This document shows positions 11,701-22,500 of a stretch of 64,000 nucleotides of DNA, piece by piece. The notes under the pieces were generated by a model. That model did not search any database and had not been told where the DNA came from. It was given only the letters and a program-made list of their open reading frames with translations. The position numbers and the translations under genes are program-made. Origin of the DNA: Nannochloropsis oceanica (taxonomy: Eukaryota > Sar > Eustigmatophyceae > Eustigmatales > Monodopsidaceae); contig CP038131.1 of the NCBI GenBank assembly GCA_004519485.1, forward strand, positions 1,127,001 through 1,191,000. Direction: 5' to 3'. Each line of letters starts with the position of its first letter. Positions within the stretch are counted from its first letter, which is position 1.

Positions 11701-11851
11701 CACCGTATGGACGGAGGGGAGGGAAGGAGGAGGAACAGGGGGAGGAAGGAGAGAGGAGGAGAGAGGAGGAGGGTATGATATTGGAAATAAGGACGAGGAG
11801 GAAAGTGAGGAGGAGGATGAGGACGGAGGGATGATGATGCGTGTATTATGA
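5488..11851 (+). CDS. CLC chloride/proton exchanger with CBS pair
   Basis: Nineteen exons: 5488-5982, 6176-6373, 6522-6602, 6877-6929, 7129-7244, 7398-7575, 7746-7846, 8095-8195, 8334-8489, 8624-8992, 9233-9335, 9502-9708, 9840-9878, 10029-10149, 10339-10474, 10609-10752, 10910-11068, 11239-11382, 11555-11851; all phases join into 1065 aa. The N-terminal 165 residues are Ser, Gln and His rich and have no counterpart in the family. The membrane core starts near residue 275. GSGIPE (Ser, the chloride form, rather than Pro as in plant nitrate-selective members), GKEGPMVH (gating Glu) and [10 protein letters not shown] (proton Glu, as in ClC-6/7) are all present, so an H+-coupled exchanger in an internal membrane is predicted. 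Two CBS domains follow (about 790-960), then an acidic tail. Exon 13 is only 39 nt. Many introns have GGGA/TCCC arms. Confidence 0.93.
5570..5812 (+). repeat. CAG/AGC and CAA triplet tracts in CLC exon 1
   Basis: AGC-rich runs encode Ser tracts, followed by a nearly pure CAA run (about 5707-5766) encoding Gln, then CAG/CCG triplets. The repeat stays in frame with the CLC start at 5488. Length is probably polymorphic between strains. Confidence 0.85.
6050..6155 (+). repeat. CA and CATA simple repeat in CLC intron 1
   Basis: An ACAC-rich stretch that turns into CATA/CGTA tetranucleotide repeats just before the intron 1 acceptor. No other function is visible. Confidence 0.8.
7576..7745 (+). repeat. 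Inverted-repeat intron (CLC intron 6)
   Basis: The intron opens GTAGGGAGGGAGGGAGGG and closes with CCCTCCCTCCCTCG plus TTCTGTGTTAG. The two long arms are complementary and flank a loop of about 70 bases. It is the clearest example of the intron class in which both splice sites abut the arms of a potential hairpin. Confidence 0.8.
10475..10608 (+). repeat. Inverted-repeat intron (CLC intron 15)
   Basis: A (GGGA)n arm follows the GTGAGG donor and a (TCCC)n arm precedes the TTCTAG acceptor. Phase 0 insertion after an AAG codon. The following two CLC introns (10753-10909 and 11069-11238) have the same design. Confidence 0.8.
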
Positions 11852-12795
11852 TGTAGAGGTGGAGTGAGCGCATGGGTGGACATCAGGATGTACACGTTGC
11901 CCGGCTGGTTATGTGAATAGATTATTACCTATTACCTCAAAGGAAGATTCTCATGACTTGTACAGCAGAGATTGGAAGAGGTTATTAAGTGCTGATTCTC
12001 TGATATATGCAACAAAAAGGAATAGAAATAAGGAAAGGTGCAGACTTTCGGCCATATTGCTTGCGCAAAGAAGCAAGCTTACTCACCTTATTGATTTGCT
12101 TGTGTCAAGCCTTTTTCACATCCGCACCCTTAAATTTTACTTTGTCCTAGAACAGTCCTGGTCATTTACGTCCTTTGTATCTCAATGTACTTCTTACGGG
12201 TTTCCCTAGTAAGCGCAAATATCAAATATCACAAAATTCAGTGGAGGGTTAAGTTCGATTCAAAGAAAGTATATATTGGCACGTATCGAGGCGGCCGTGG
12301 TGGTGGTCGTTTCCTTCCCTGTCCTTCCAGGCGTGGGAGGATGAGAAGGAGCCTGCACGCATTGCCCAGGGGTCGGCGGGGAGGCACATTGTACTTACTT
12401 CACTACCTAGCTGGGCATATTTTATTAAACCTTGGGAAGAAATTTTGGCGTAAGTGTTCTCCGCGGGGGTGACCTTCTAGTCTTTCGCGAGCGAGGCTTT
12501 GGAGCGTATCTGCACTCTTGGCGATTCCAGCGAGGAGGACGAGAAAGCAAGACGACGACCTTCATGGTGGATGTCATTCGAAAAGAAACACTCGTGTGTA
12601 CTCTCCCTCGCACTCATGCCCGTGCTGCCTTCGACTTCCCTTTGTCGCCCGCTCTTGCTCATATGATGGACACAGGTCCGCTCGCTTTGATTCATCAGCT
12701 GCCAGCTTTTGACCTCCCCTCCTCCTTCCATATTCGCATTCTTCGCCCTATCAATCCGAGGCATCTTCCCAGAGGTTCACTCCACACCCTTGTGT
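11852..12795. other. Intergenic, CLC 3' end to glutathione reductase
   Basis: No gene recognised. The first half is AT rich. The part from about 12430 is open in several frames but has no domain. It should contain the glutathione reductase promoter and 5' UTR. Confidence 0.4.
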
Positions 12796-14742
12796 ATGAT
12801 CCTATCGAGCATGCGTCCTTTGCTGAATCGCCTTCGCCTTCAAACGGGCCGCTTGGCCCTCATGGCCGTCCCTGCCACGGCAGCCGCCCATTCCTCCTCT
12901 TCTTCCAAGCTTGACGGGACGCCCGAGGTACGTATGATATGTGCTTACGAAGGACACCTTTTGATTATTCTTATCCTATGGTGATTCTTTTATGACATGT
13001 GTGACGATGGCAGGGAATATATGTACTCATGAATGCCTGCCATCGCGTAAATTGTGGTGCAGGGACGGCCCAACCCCTTCTTCTCTGTCTCCCGTACTCC
13101 ATCTCCCTCCCTTGAGAAATCTATCACTCACAATTTAGGACTCAATAATCCCACATAAGTAGACCACGCCGAGCATCTCCTTATTCCTTAGCTCCTTCCT
13201 TCCTATCCTTTCTAATTCCCTCCTCCCCACCTCTCCTTCCCTATGTCTGCCTGAAAGACATCCGACCCCAAACAGCATTTCGATTACCTCGTCATCGGTG
13301 GCGGCAGCGGTGGGGTCGCCTCCGCCCGTCGTGCCGCCTCCTACGGGGCAAAAGTCGCCCTGGTAGAGTACAAGGCCCTGGGAGGGACGTGCGTGAATGT
13401 TGGATGTGTTCCGAAAAAGGTTATGTTTAATACAGCGGTCTTGGCAGAGCAAATGCAGGAGGCGGGTAATTTTGGGTTCTATCGAAAGGGTCCCCTTGCG
13501 GAGGTGAATACTCATGACAAGAAAGCCGTCCATGAGACGTTCGGGTTTGATTGGAAGGCGATTAAGGATGCAAGGGACGCGTACGTGCATCGGCTAAACG
13601 GAATCTACACCACCTTGTTGCGGAACAGCAAGGTGGAGGTGTTGGAGGGCATGGCGAGGTTTACGGGGCCCAAGACCGTGAGTGTGGGGGGGAAGGAGTA
13701 TACGGCGGACCACATTTTGATTGCCACGGGGGGGAAACCGGTAATGCCTCAGATCCCAGGGGTGGATCATTGTATCCACTCGGACGGGTTCTTCGCGTTG
13801 GAGGAGATGCCGAAGCGGGTGGCGGTGGTGGGGGCGGGTTATATTGCGGTGGAGCTGGCGGGCATCTTTAATTCGCTGGGGTCGGATACGAATTTGTTCG
13901 TGAGGTATGATGGACCGTTACGGCCGTTTGATGGACTGTTGCGGGAGACGTTGATGAAGGAGATGGCGGCGACGGGGTTGCAGCTCCACAAGAACAGCAC
14001 GCCCACAGGGGTGGTGAAGGATGAAAAGACAGGGAAACTATCCCTTTGTCTGGCCAGTGGCGAGGTGCACGAGGGTTTCGACGTGATATTGCTCGCCGTC
14101 GGTCGTGTCCCAGAAACGGAGGCCTTGGGGTTAGCGTCCTCGGGGGTGGCAATTGTGGGAGGGCAGGGGAGCAAAGGCTACATCAAGGTGGATGCCCACC
14201 AGAACACGTCAGTCCCGGGCGTGTACGCCCTGGGAGATGTTTGTGGCAAGGTGGAATTGACCCCGATGGCGATCGCGGCCGGGAGGAGGCTGGCAGATCG
14301 ATTATTTGGGGGAATGGAAGGGGTCAAGGCTGACTATAACGATGTCCCGACGGTGGTGTTCTCGCACCCACCCCTTGGCACGGTGGGACTGACGGAGGCG
14401 GAGGCACGGGAGAAGTACGAGGAAAAGGACTTGAAGATTTACACCAGTCGGTTCGTGAACTTGTTCTATGGCCCATGGACGGTCCCGCCTGAGAAGAAGC
14501 CCAAGACGGCGATGAAACTGATTTGTGTCGGTCCCGAGGAGAAGGTGGTGGGCCTGCACGTGATTGGGATGGGGGCGGATGAGATGTTGCAAGGTTTCGC
14601 GGTGGCTTTGAAGAAAGGGTGTACCAAGGCGGATTTGGATGCGACCTTGGCAATCCACCCGACGGCTGCGGAAGAGTTTGTGACGCTGGCGCCGTGGGGA
14701 TTGAGTGGGAAGAAAGGAGAGAAGGCGAGGGCGAAGCTTTAA
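12796..14742 (+). CDS. GR: Glutathione reductase, organelle-targeted form
   Basis: Two exons, 12796-12927 and 13258-14742, give 538 aa. It reduces glutathione disulfide with NADPH. The FAD motif VIGGGSGG, the redox disulfide motif GGTCVNVGCVPKK (Cys 89 and Cys 94), the NADPH dinucleotide motif VVGAGYIAVE, the arginines of FVRYDGPLRPFD that read the NADPH phosphate (marking it as glutathione reductase, not lipoamide dehydrogenase), and the C-terminal HPTAAEEF histidine-glutamate pair are all present. The 40 residues before the enzyme are rich in Arg, Leu, Ala and Ser with almost no acids, so a mitochondrial or plastid presequence is likely. Met at 12811 is an equally good start and an upstream in-frame Met lies at 12709. 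The exon 1 join (phase 0, acceptor CTGAAAG) is reasonable but not certain. Confidence 0.93.
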
Positions 14743-14994
14743 GGTGGAGGAAGGAGGGAAGGACTGAGGGACGGATGGAGGGACGGAGGGAGAAAGGGGA
14801 AAGAGAAGGGAAGAAATGGCAACGCACCGAAGCGTTCTAAATCAATGGTATTGAACGTTAATGTGGGAGATTATTCATTAATTCCTATCTTTGTTATCCG
14901 CTTTCGCCTTCTCTCTATTCATTCTATTCTGTTTTCTCATGCACACTCCTCCACGCTTCAAACCCAACAAACAAATCGCACTTCCTCTCTCCGT

Positions 14995-15948
14995 TCATTC
15001 TCGATCACGCAAACGGCGATCAAAATCCTCCAAATCTCTTCCGGCGCTTCCCACATTTCCCCCATCCTCGTCCTCATCATCATCCGCGTCAGTCGCCTTG
15101 ACATCAATGACCCCTCCTCTTTCCGCCCTTCGCGTTCCCCACATCCCCTGACTAACTGTCTCGCCGTCCTCGTCGTTGATACTAATCCAGCTAAAGCCAC
15201 TATTACCCCATGGCCATGACCCATCATCCCCATCCACTATCCCCCCGCTGCTCCTGCTGCTGATGCTGCTGCTCAAGCCTGAAAATTGCGTTAACCAGAA
15301 GAACCCTCCCAAAAAGAGCAACGGCAAAAGAGCAAAACCAGGTAGGAAACCAAGGATCGCGAACGGAACGATGGGAAATACAAAAATTCCAAGTGTCAGC
15401 AACGCAATAAGCGGTATCAAAAATGTGAGGGCGAACATGGGGGGAAGTGCAAAGCCTGCCAGCACAACGGCAGATGTCAACGCAAGCGCCACCGCCAATC
15501 CACTTAGTTGGAACCCCACCCATAGGACAAGGGGAGCCATAAATAAAAGAGGGACCTTGGATCCAATGCCTCGAATGACATGTTTGGCCTTGCCCCACAG
15601 GCCTTGTGTGTCTTCTTCTGCTTTTTCCGCTTGTAGACGCCGCTGCTCCTCGTATTGCTCCATGCTACTGCGGTCTCCGCGGAGGAACGCTTGAAAAAGG
15701 CGTTCTATTTCGTCCGGGTCGAGATCCACTTTGTTACCTGTATTCTTCAGTCGAGCGTAGAGGATGGGATGTGCACGTTGTCTTCTTCTCCTGCTCAGGG
15801 CGGCTTTGGACGCGTGGGCAGGCGGGGGTGCGACAAGTCGATGGTGGGACAGGGTCGGACAGATGAAGGCGTGGACAGGAACGATGAAACAGCATACCAC
15901 TACCGCTGCTGTCGCCGCCAACAAGCTAGGAAATGCATGCCGCTGCAT
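14995..15948 (-). CDS. Plastid-targeted multi-pass membrane protein, function unknown
   Basis: Single exon. The open frame extends upstream to 16035, but the Met at 15948 begins a clean signal peptide (RHAFPSLLAATAAVVVCCF) ending VPVHA-FICP, an ASAFAP-like site with Phe at +1, followed by an Arg/Ser/Ala-rich transit stretch. The mature part has a short acidic helix (DPDEIERLFQAFLRGDRSSM), then about 110 residues of near-continuous hydrophobic helix, probably four membrane spans, and an acidic C-terminal tail. The targeting layout is that of a stramenopile complex plastid. I do not recognise the family. It converges on glutathione reductase with 252 bp between stops. Confidence 0.7.
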   Translation of the reverse strand: MQRHAFPSLLAATAAVVVCCFIVPVHAFICPTLSHHRLVAPPPAHASKAALSRRRRQRAHPILYARLKNTGNKVDLDPDEIERLFQAFLRGDRSSMEQYEEQRRLQAEKAEEDTQGLWGKAKHVIRGIGSKVPLLFMAPLVLWVGFQLSGLAVALALTSAVVLAGFALPPMFALTFLIPLIALLTLGIFVFPIVPFAILGFLPGFALLPLLFLGGFFWLTQFSGLSSSISSRSSGGIVDGDDGSWPWGNSGFSWISINDEDGETVSQGMWGTRRAERGGVIDVKATDADDDEDEDGGNVGSAGRDLEDFDRRLRDRE

Positions 15949-16242
15949 GGAGCGTGTGGTTCCAGGCGTGCCTGCGCGTGTAGTGGTGTGTGTGAGGGAG
16001 GAAACGAGAAGAAGGCCGCCTTCAACAACTTGCACGTTGGTACAGGACGACTCCCCTCCCTTGCACCATTAGCGCTCGACGCATTATCGTGACCACGCTG
16101 AACCCACCGCCACGCCCCTATCTATGCCGACACAGGTCCAAGACGAGCGCGCGCTGTGGAAGCCACGACCCGTGCGGCAGTGACCGCAGCGGAAACCATT
16201 GCCCAACTCCTGCCCACCGCTGCGGCCCCAGCCTCCCCGCCC

Positions 16243-18738
16243 ATGCTCATCGAAGGTGGAGGCCTTCTTGCATTGCTGCCCCGGGGGACAGACCGCCTGG
16301 TCGCCAGCTTTTTGGGTGCACCTCAAGGCTTGTACTGCCTCGCCTGTAGTCACCGTCACCTGGGCAGGTTTATCTCGTTTGTGGAACGTTTAGACAACCT
16401 CACGCCAGAAAGGCTCGAGAGTCTGCTGAATTATTTCCAGTGCGGCGTTGTGTCACTGCCCTATGGCGATGTCGAAAGTGACGCTGATGTCGAGTATGAC
16501 GATGAGTACGACAAAAGAGCTGCCGTCGACGAGAAGGCTCCCGGAACTCAGAAAACTAACGACGAGACGGAAGACCGCCTGCCGTTGCTAAGGCATCTCC
16601 ATTTTGATACAGGGTATGAATGGGCAGTACGCGGCGGCAGAGAGGAGAGTGGCGATAAGCAGATTCAGTCACACACACGAGCGACGCTCTTTGGGCTCGC
16701 TTTAAAGCAGCAGCACTCATTCCGGGGCGGTCACCTTTTCGTCCCGAATTTAGAAAGTCTTGACCTCTCGGAGACATTCATGAGCGATGCCGACCTCGAC
16801 TGCGTAATAAATGGGCTAGGGCAAACACGCCGGCTCTGGAAATTGTTTTTGCCAGGATTCCCCACGAACGGATTACGGTCAACATCGCGTGCTTTTGTTG
16901 GGGAAAGGGCTATTCTCGCCAGACTTCCGTATCTGCGCGAAGTGGGAAACCGACACGGGACAGGCACGGAACACCTTATAATGATGAATCGCTCTACATC
17001 GATACCTCATATCCTCAGCCAGGAGAGAAGTGCTAGACTGGAGACAATAGATTTTGCAAGACGCTATGGGGGAGCTCATGTTGTAACGAGACCGGGCGAT
17101 TTAGCCTTGTTTCCGAGCAGGCGACTTCTTCATTCTTTGCGGGTAAATAACATACGATATTTAGTTGTGGTTGGGGCAACGGCGCCATCATCTTCCTACC
17201 CTTCTCTCTGTTTACCGTAAATAATTTACTTTCGCTTCGTCAAACGCTCACCGTCTAACCTTCATGCCGGTTCTTAATTTCTCTGTAACTATCTCCTTCA
17301 GATCCTGCGCTTGGATGGTCCCCTCCAGGCGCAGGCGAAACGTTGGTTCTCTGACGCAGTCGCCGCCTTCCGAGATGAGTTCACTCGCGAAGTAGGTCAA
17401 AGTTTTCAGACAGGTGCGATTTCTGCTTTGGAGGAGCTTTCGCTGACGAATTGTGTGCCTGAATTGAACGCGGAAAGTGCAATGGATATGGCAAACGGAA
17501 TAGCTCAAGCCCCTGCCGATGTCACGCGTAGGTTGGAGATCCTGCGATTGCGAGGATACGCTTTGGGAGGCTTTGAGAGCGCGGTAGCCTTGGTAACAGC
17601 GTTCACGGGTATGGGATCCCCGCCGGACGGGCGGTGGGCTGGCTTACGGGTCTTGGATTTGAGTGATAATCTGTTGGGTGACATTGGGTTGGAACGATTG
17701 GCTGAAAGTATGGCAGCAGGCGTTTTCAGCCCAGCGCTTGAAGAGATCGATCTCTCCCTCAACCGACATATTCGAAGGTCACAGCAATCGACGATCGGCC
17801 CGGCGGGGATCCAAGCATTGGTACGTGCGTTACAGACACGAAGGTGGGACGGCTGGAGGGGTGCTGGCGGGATAAGATTGAAACGATTGCGACTTGGCGG
17901 ACAGTACATTGGTGATGATGGAGTGGCGGAGCTGATGGCCGGGTGGAAGGGAGAGCTGGGCTGTTGGGATGCCTTGGAGGAGCTCAAGTTGAACGAAAAC
18001 AGACTTACGGATGAGAGTGTGCGAAGAATAATAACCGTGGGAATGATTGCAGTACCTTCACTTCCTCTTGACAACAATATGGACGATGGAGACCGCATGG
18101 GTGCCAGCACTAAACAATCGAAGAAGCGGAAAATTCAGCCACAGAAACAGCCTGTGCTTCTTCGTTTGGTTCTGGAGCGAAATGAGATCCGCGGCGGCCA
18201 TGTCCTACGGACTCAGTTACAGCACATCTTGTCATTCCACAGACAGCCTGCCCCGTCATGGGACTCCTCGATAAAACGACTGAATTTGGCAAGAAATCCA
18301 CTGACGGCAGAAGGGATGACAGTTCTCGTTCAGTGCCTTGGCTCGAGCCTCCAGGAACTCAAGCTTGGGGGAAACTCGAATGGGATTGGCGATAATGATG
18401 CCATGGCCCGGAAGCTGTGGGCGTTTTCCTGTGTCTCGCCCTCTCTTTCTTCCTCTTTATCGCGGTCGTCGGTGTCAGCACCGTGCTCGCCCCTTGCCGA
18501 CCTACGACGTCTGGATATTCGCCGTTTGCCCATTTCTCGCACAGTGGTGGAGGAGTTTATGATTAGGCTCCATGGCGGGAAAATATTCCCGCGGCTGTGT
18601 CAGATCGAGTTGGCCGTAGCAGACGTGCGACGAAAACGGGACATGGCGATTTTGGCAGAGGAACTCAAACAGGCTCGAGGTCCGCGTGTGGTGTGGGACA
18701 TACTGACGATTAACAAGACATTTCCTCCAACGGGATAG
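16243..18738 (+). CDS. F-box-like leucine-rich-repeat protein
   Basis: Two exons, 16243-17142 and 17302-18738, give 778 aa. The first residues (LLALLPRGTDRLVASFLG) look like an F-box helix, which would suggest a ubiquitin-ligase adaptor, but this is weak. The C-terminal half carries irregular RNase-inhibitor-type repeats: LRVLDLSDNLLGDIGLERLA, LEEIDLSLNR, LKRLRLGGQYIGDDGVAELM, LEELKLNENRLTDESVRRI, IKRLNLARNPLTAEGMTVLV, LQELKLGGNSNGIGDNDA. The frame is open upstream to 16102, but no ATG lies there, so Met at 16243 is taken unless a further 5' exon exists. Ligand and pathway cannot be read from the sequence. Confidence 0.75.
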
Positions 18739-19596
18739 CAAGAAGTGGAAAAGAAGGCAATGAATAATTCTGACCCTGACCCGAACAGAATTAAGCCTGT
18801 TCTTGTTTACGAAAAGGGACAACGCTGCCTTATGAAACTCTCGTGTTCGTGCATTAGAATCCGCCACGCCGACTTCAAGCAGGATGTTTGTTTTCCGCTG
18901 GAAGGCGAATACGATATTTAGCTAGTCAGTGCACACATTCTGCTTCGGTTTAGCCAGGCTCGAGCCACAACCACAGTGCTGCTCTCTCGTCAGCGGATTG
19001 ATCTGTATATTCTAGTAGCACGCTAAAACTTTTGAGTAAATCTAAAAAATTACAGCGTTCTTCTATAACATGTTATTTCTTCAACTTACGCAGATTTTTA
19101 CAGGTACGCGCAGTAATTCAAATTGTGTGTGCTTGTGACGGGACAAGCGACTCGAAAGATGAGAAATCAGGATATGAGAGAGAAAAGAGGAAGGGAGGAG
19201 GTTGATCAAGCTTTATAAAAAAACGAATAAAGGGTTGTAAAAATACGTTTGCTAATTGAATGAGAATCAGAGAGTAAGCTCCCGATTTTCCTAATACCTT
19301 TAATTATTACGAGGCCGATGAAATAAGGAAAAGCTGCAGAGAAAATTTGCGAAGAAGAATGAGTGACGCAATGCTTCTTGAACAAAGCAGCATCCGACAC
19401 AATGCCGCCCAATGCTCTCTTCACCCTCATCTCAAGCAGTTCCTCCTCCGTGCCCTGCTATAAACCTCAAGACTTTTATTCCAGCTCCACTTCATTCTCT
19501 TTATCCCGCTCTTTCTCTTTTTCTTCCCTCCGCTTACTCATTCTCCACGTCATCCCTGCCTCCCCAGGCACATACACATACGTACACATCATCATC
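18739..19596 (+). promoter_or_regulatory. Intergenic with TATA candidate before the SHOC1-like gene
   Basis: This is AT-richer than its surroundings. TATAAA at 19459-19464 lies 133 bases before the ATG at 19597 and favours that ATG over in-frame Met codons at 19384 and further upstream. No gene is seen in 18739-19450. Confidence 0.45.
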
Positions 19597-22500
19597 ATGC
19601 CGCCGGCCAAACGCAAGCCGCTCTCTTCGCATCCACCGCCCATTCCCCTCGCCTCTGGCCCTAATCAGCATCGTCGTTTAAGCAGCAGCAGTGTCCGGGG
19701 CTTTAGTGACTCGCACGGCCGCGCAATCCAACCACGGGGCGTAACTCCTCTATCCTCCTCCTCCTCCTCCTCCTCCTCCTCCTCCTCTTCCTTGAGCACA
19801 AGCACTAGCCGCCGATCCTATCAACTTGGCTCCCGAGCTATTGCAAATCGACGCATCGATCGTCTGCCTGACCCCGTTCTCCTCGCCATTATTCAAGTCA
19901 ACGCCTTCACCCCTGATAAGGGCCCCCCTCCTCCTCGTCGCCTTACTCCCTCCATCCTCCACCAAGCGATCTTCCGGGGCCTGGTGCAGTATCTCCGTTC
20001 ACCCAACTATAGCAGCAACAATCGCAACAGCATCAACAGCTACGACTTCCTCACCTCCGACCTGTCTTCCCTCCTCCTCAACCTGGTCTCCCGCCCCCCC
20101 TTGCAGCTAGAGCATCCTCTGTCACGGCGACATCTTCTAACGCCGGGCTCAATCCGCACAAAGCAGTTATTACTCGAGGCAAGGCGATGGCAAACTAAGC
20201 GATGGAGAATGAGAAAGAGGCGTGGTGGTGGTGGCGGTGGAGTGGGTGGGGGGAGAGAAGGGATGGGATGGGATGAAGAGGAGGGGATGAACGAAGAGGA
20301 GGATGAGGAAGAGTATGAAGAGGAGGAGATTGAAGGCGTGGAAAGGGCAGAAATGCGGGCTGTGGCTGCTGAGGCGGATAGAATGGCCCAATCACTTTGC
20401 CTCCCGGCGCGTGAAGCGATGGAAGAGGTGGGACAAATCTCGATCCTGTGGAAGAGAGGAAGGGAGGGAGGGCGGGGGAGGACAGCTGGGACGATTCGGT
20501 TTGTGTGCGATCCGTTGGCTGATGACGTTACTCCCGGGGGATCATCCTATGCGCTTCGATTGTTTGTAGAAGCGCATGCACGGGAAGCGGTGGCCTTGTG
20601 TTTTGAGGGGGAGGGAGGGAGGGAGGGAGGGAGGGAGGGAGGGAGGGAGGGACGGACGCCCTTTCTTCCTCTGGTGACAGATCGATCTTGTCACCTTTCG
20701 ACACCCGAGTATCCGAGTCGGACCTTGTCTAGTGATGCGTTTGGGTCTCATTTCGTTGACCATTCCTCCCTCTCTTTCTCCTCCTCCTCCTTCTCCTCCT
20801 CCTCCTCCTTCTCCTCCTCCTCCTTCTCCTCCTCCTCCTCCTTCTCCTCCTCCTCCTCCCTCCCTCTACAGACCGATCTGGAGCAGAAGAGGGAAGGTGA
20901 GGGGCAGAAGGAAAAAGGGAGGGAAGACACAGGACAAATGGCAATGTTGGATGAGCTTTTGGCACCGGCCAAAGCCGAAGTCGCGGCGAAAGGGTATGGT
21001 GGAGGAGGTGAGGGAGGAAGGGATGATGGAGCGAGGGGTGATGCGCATGCTGCCTGGGTACTTCGGCGGGGGCCTCAGCCTTTGGAGAGGATTGAGGTCG
21101 GGGAAGAGGGGAAGGGGGAGGAGAAAGTAATGGGAGAGGCGATGGAAATGTCAGAAGAGAAGGCTGGAGAGGAGAATAAGAGGACTCGCGACCAGCAGCA
21201 GCAATGGCGTCTGACCAGTATGGTGGCTGAGGTGCTCGTGGCTTGCCTTGAAGGAGGAAGAGAAGGAGGAGGAGGAGAAGGAGGAGGGATGATTATACTG
21301 TCACCTCCACCTTTATTGATTGCCGAGCGTGGGTTGGCCTTATGGCGAGGCGAGGGAGAAAAGAAGGACAGGGATCCCTCGTCCTCTCCCTCCTCCTCCT
21401 CCTCTTCTTCTTCTCCATCTTCCAACTTTTTCCCTTCTTCCTTCCCCCTCAGCACCTTCTCTTACCTTGCGCCTTGCTTCGCGCCAAATACCAAGGAGGA
21501 GGATGAGGAGAAGGAGGGGAACAAGGAGGGGAGGGAGGAAGGGAGGGAGGAAGACCTGGAAAGTCTGCTCCAGATCATGGCTCCTTCTGCTGACGAGGAC
21601 GATCTCTTCCTCCCCCCTCCCCCCAACTACCCTCGCCTGCCCGAGGAAGAGGGAGGAGAAGAAGAAGAAGAAGAGGAAGAAGAAGGAGAAGACAACAAAG
21701 CAGCAGCGACAGCAGCAACAGCAGTGACAGCATCATCAGCAGCAGCAGCAGCAACAGCTGTCAAAGACGACGACAATGCCATGGTCGTGTGCCCTCCCTC
21801 CTCCTCTCATTCCTCTTCTTTCTCCTCTTCCTCCTCCTCCGGAAACCTTGCTTCCCTCCCCTTCCGTATGATTCTTAACGCCGCCAAGGCCATCTACACC
21901 CTCCAGCCCCTTCCCTCCCTTCTTCCCCCTCTCTTTTCCTCCTCCCACCTCTTCCCCTCCTTCCCCCCCCTCCCTCCCTCCCTTCCTCCCTCCACCCTTA
22001 CCTACATCACCTGCCGCTCCCTAGCTCATCCTCCTTCTCCCCCTTCCCTCCTAATGGGCGGCATCTCTTTCATGACCTCCCGATCCTCGCTCCACGATCT
22101 GCACTTCCTTCTCTCCTCCCCCTACCTCACCTCCTCCTCCCTCCACCCCTCCCTCCTCCCCCTTCTCCAAGAGTGGCGGGCTGGTGACATCTCCACTGTC
22201 GGGATAAGCAGCAACCCCAACACCGACCCCTCCCTCCCTCCCCCCCTCTCACCCTACCTCCTTTGCCTCGACAATATCCGCAGCATCGCAAACGAAGTCC
22301 TCCTCTCCCTCTTCATCCAGGCGGACGATCCCGCCCTGGAGAGAATATGGGGATGGTACGAAGAGGAGGAGGAGGAGGGCGGGAGGGAGGGAGGGAGAGA
22401 CTTGGAGTTGGTGAACATCCGCAAACGCGGGGCACTATGGGGAGCCAATGAGGAGGAGGAGGAGGAGGAGGAAGATAGGGAGGGAGGGAGGAAAGGAAAG

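Noticed and set aside
12225-12290. GTTCGATTC, like a tRNA B box
   Set aside because: No pairing T-stem and no acceptor stem can be drawn around it.
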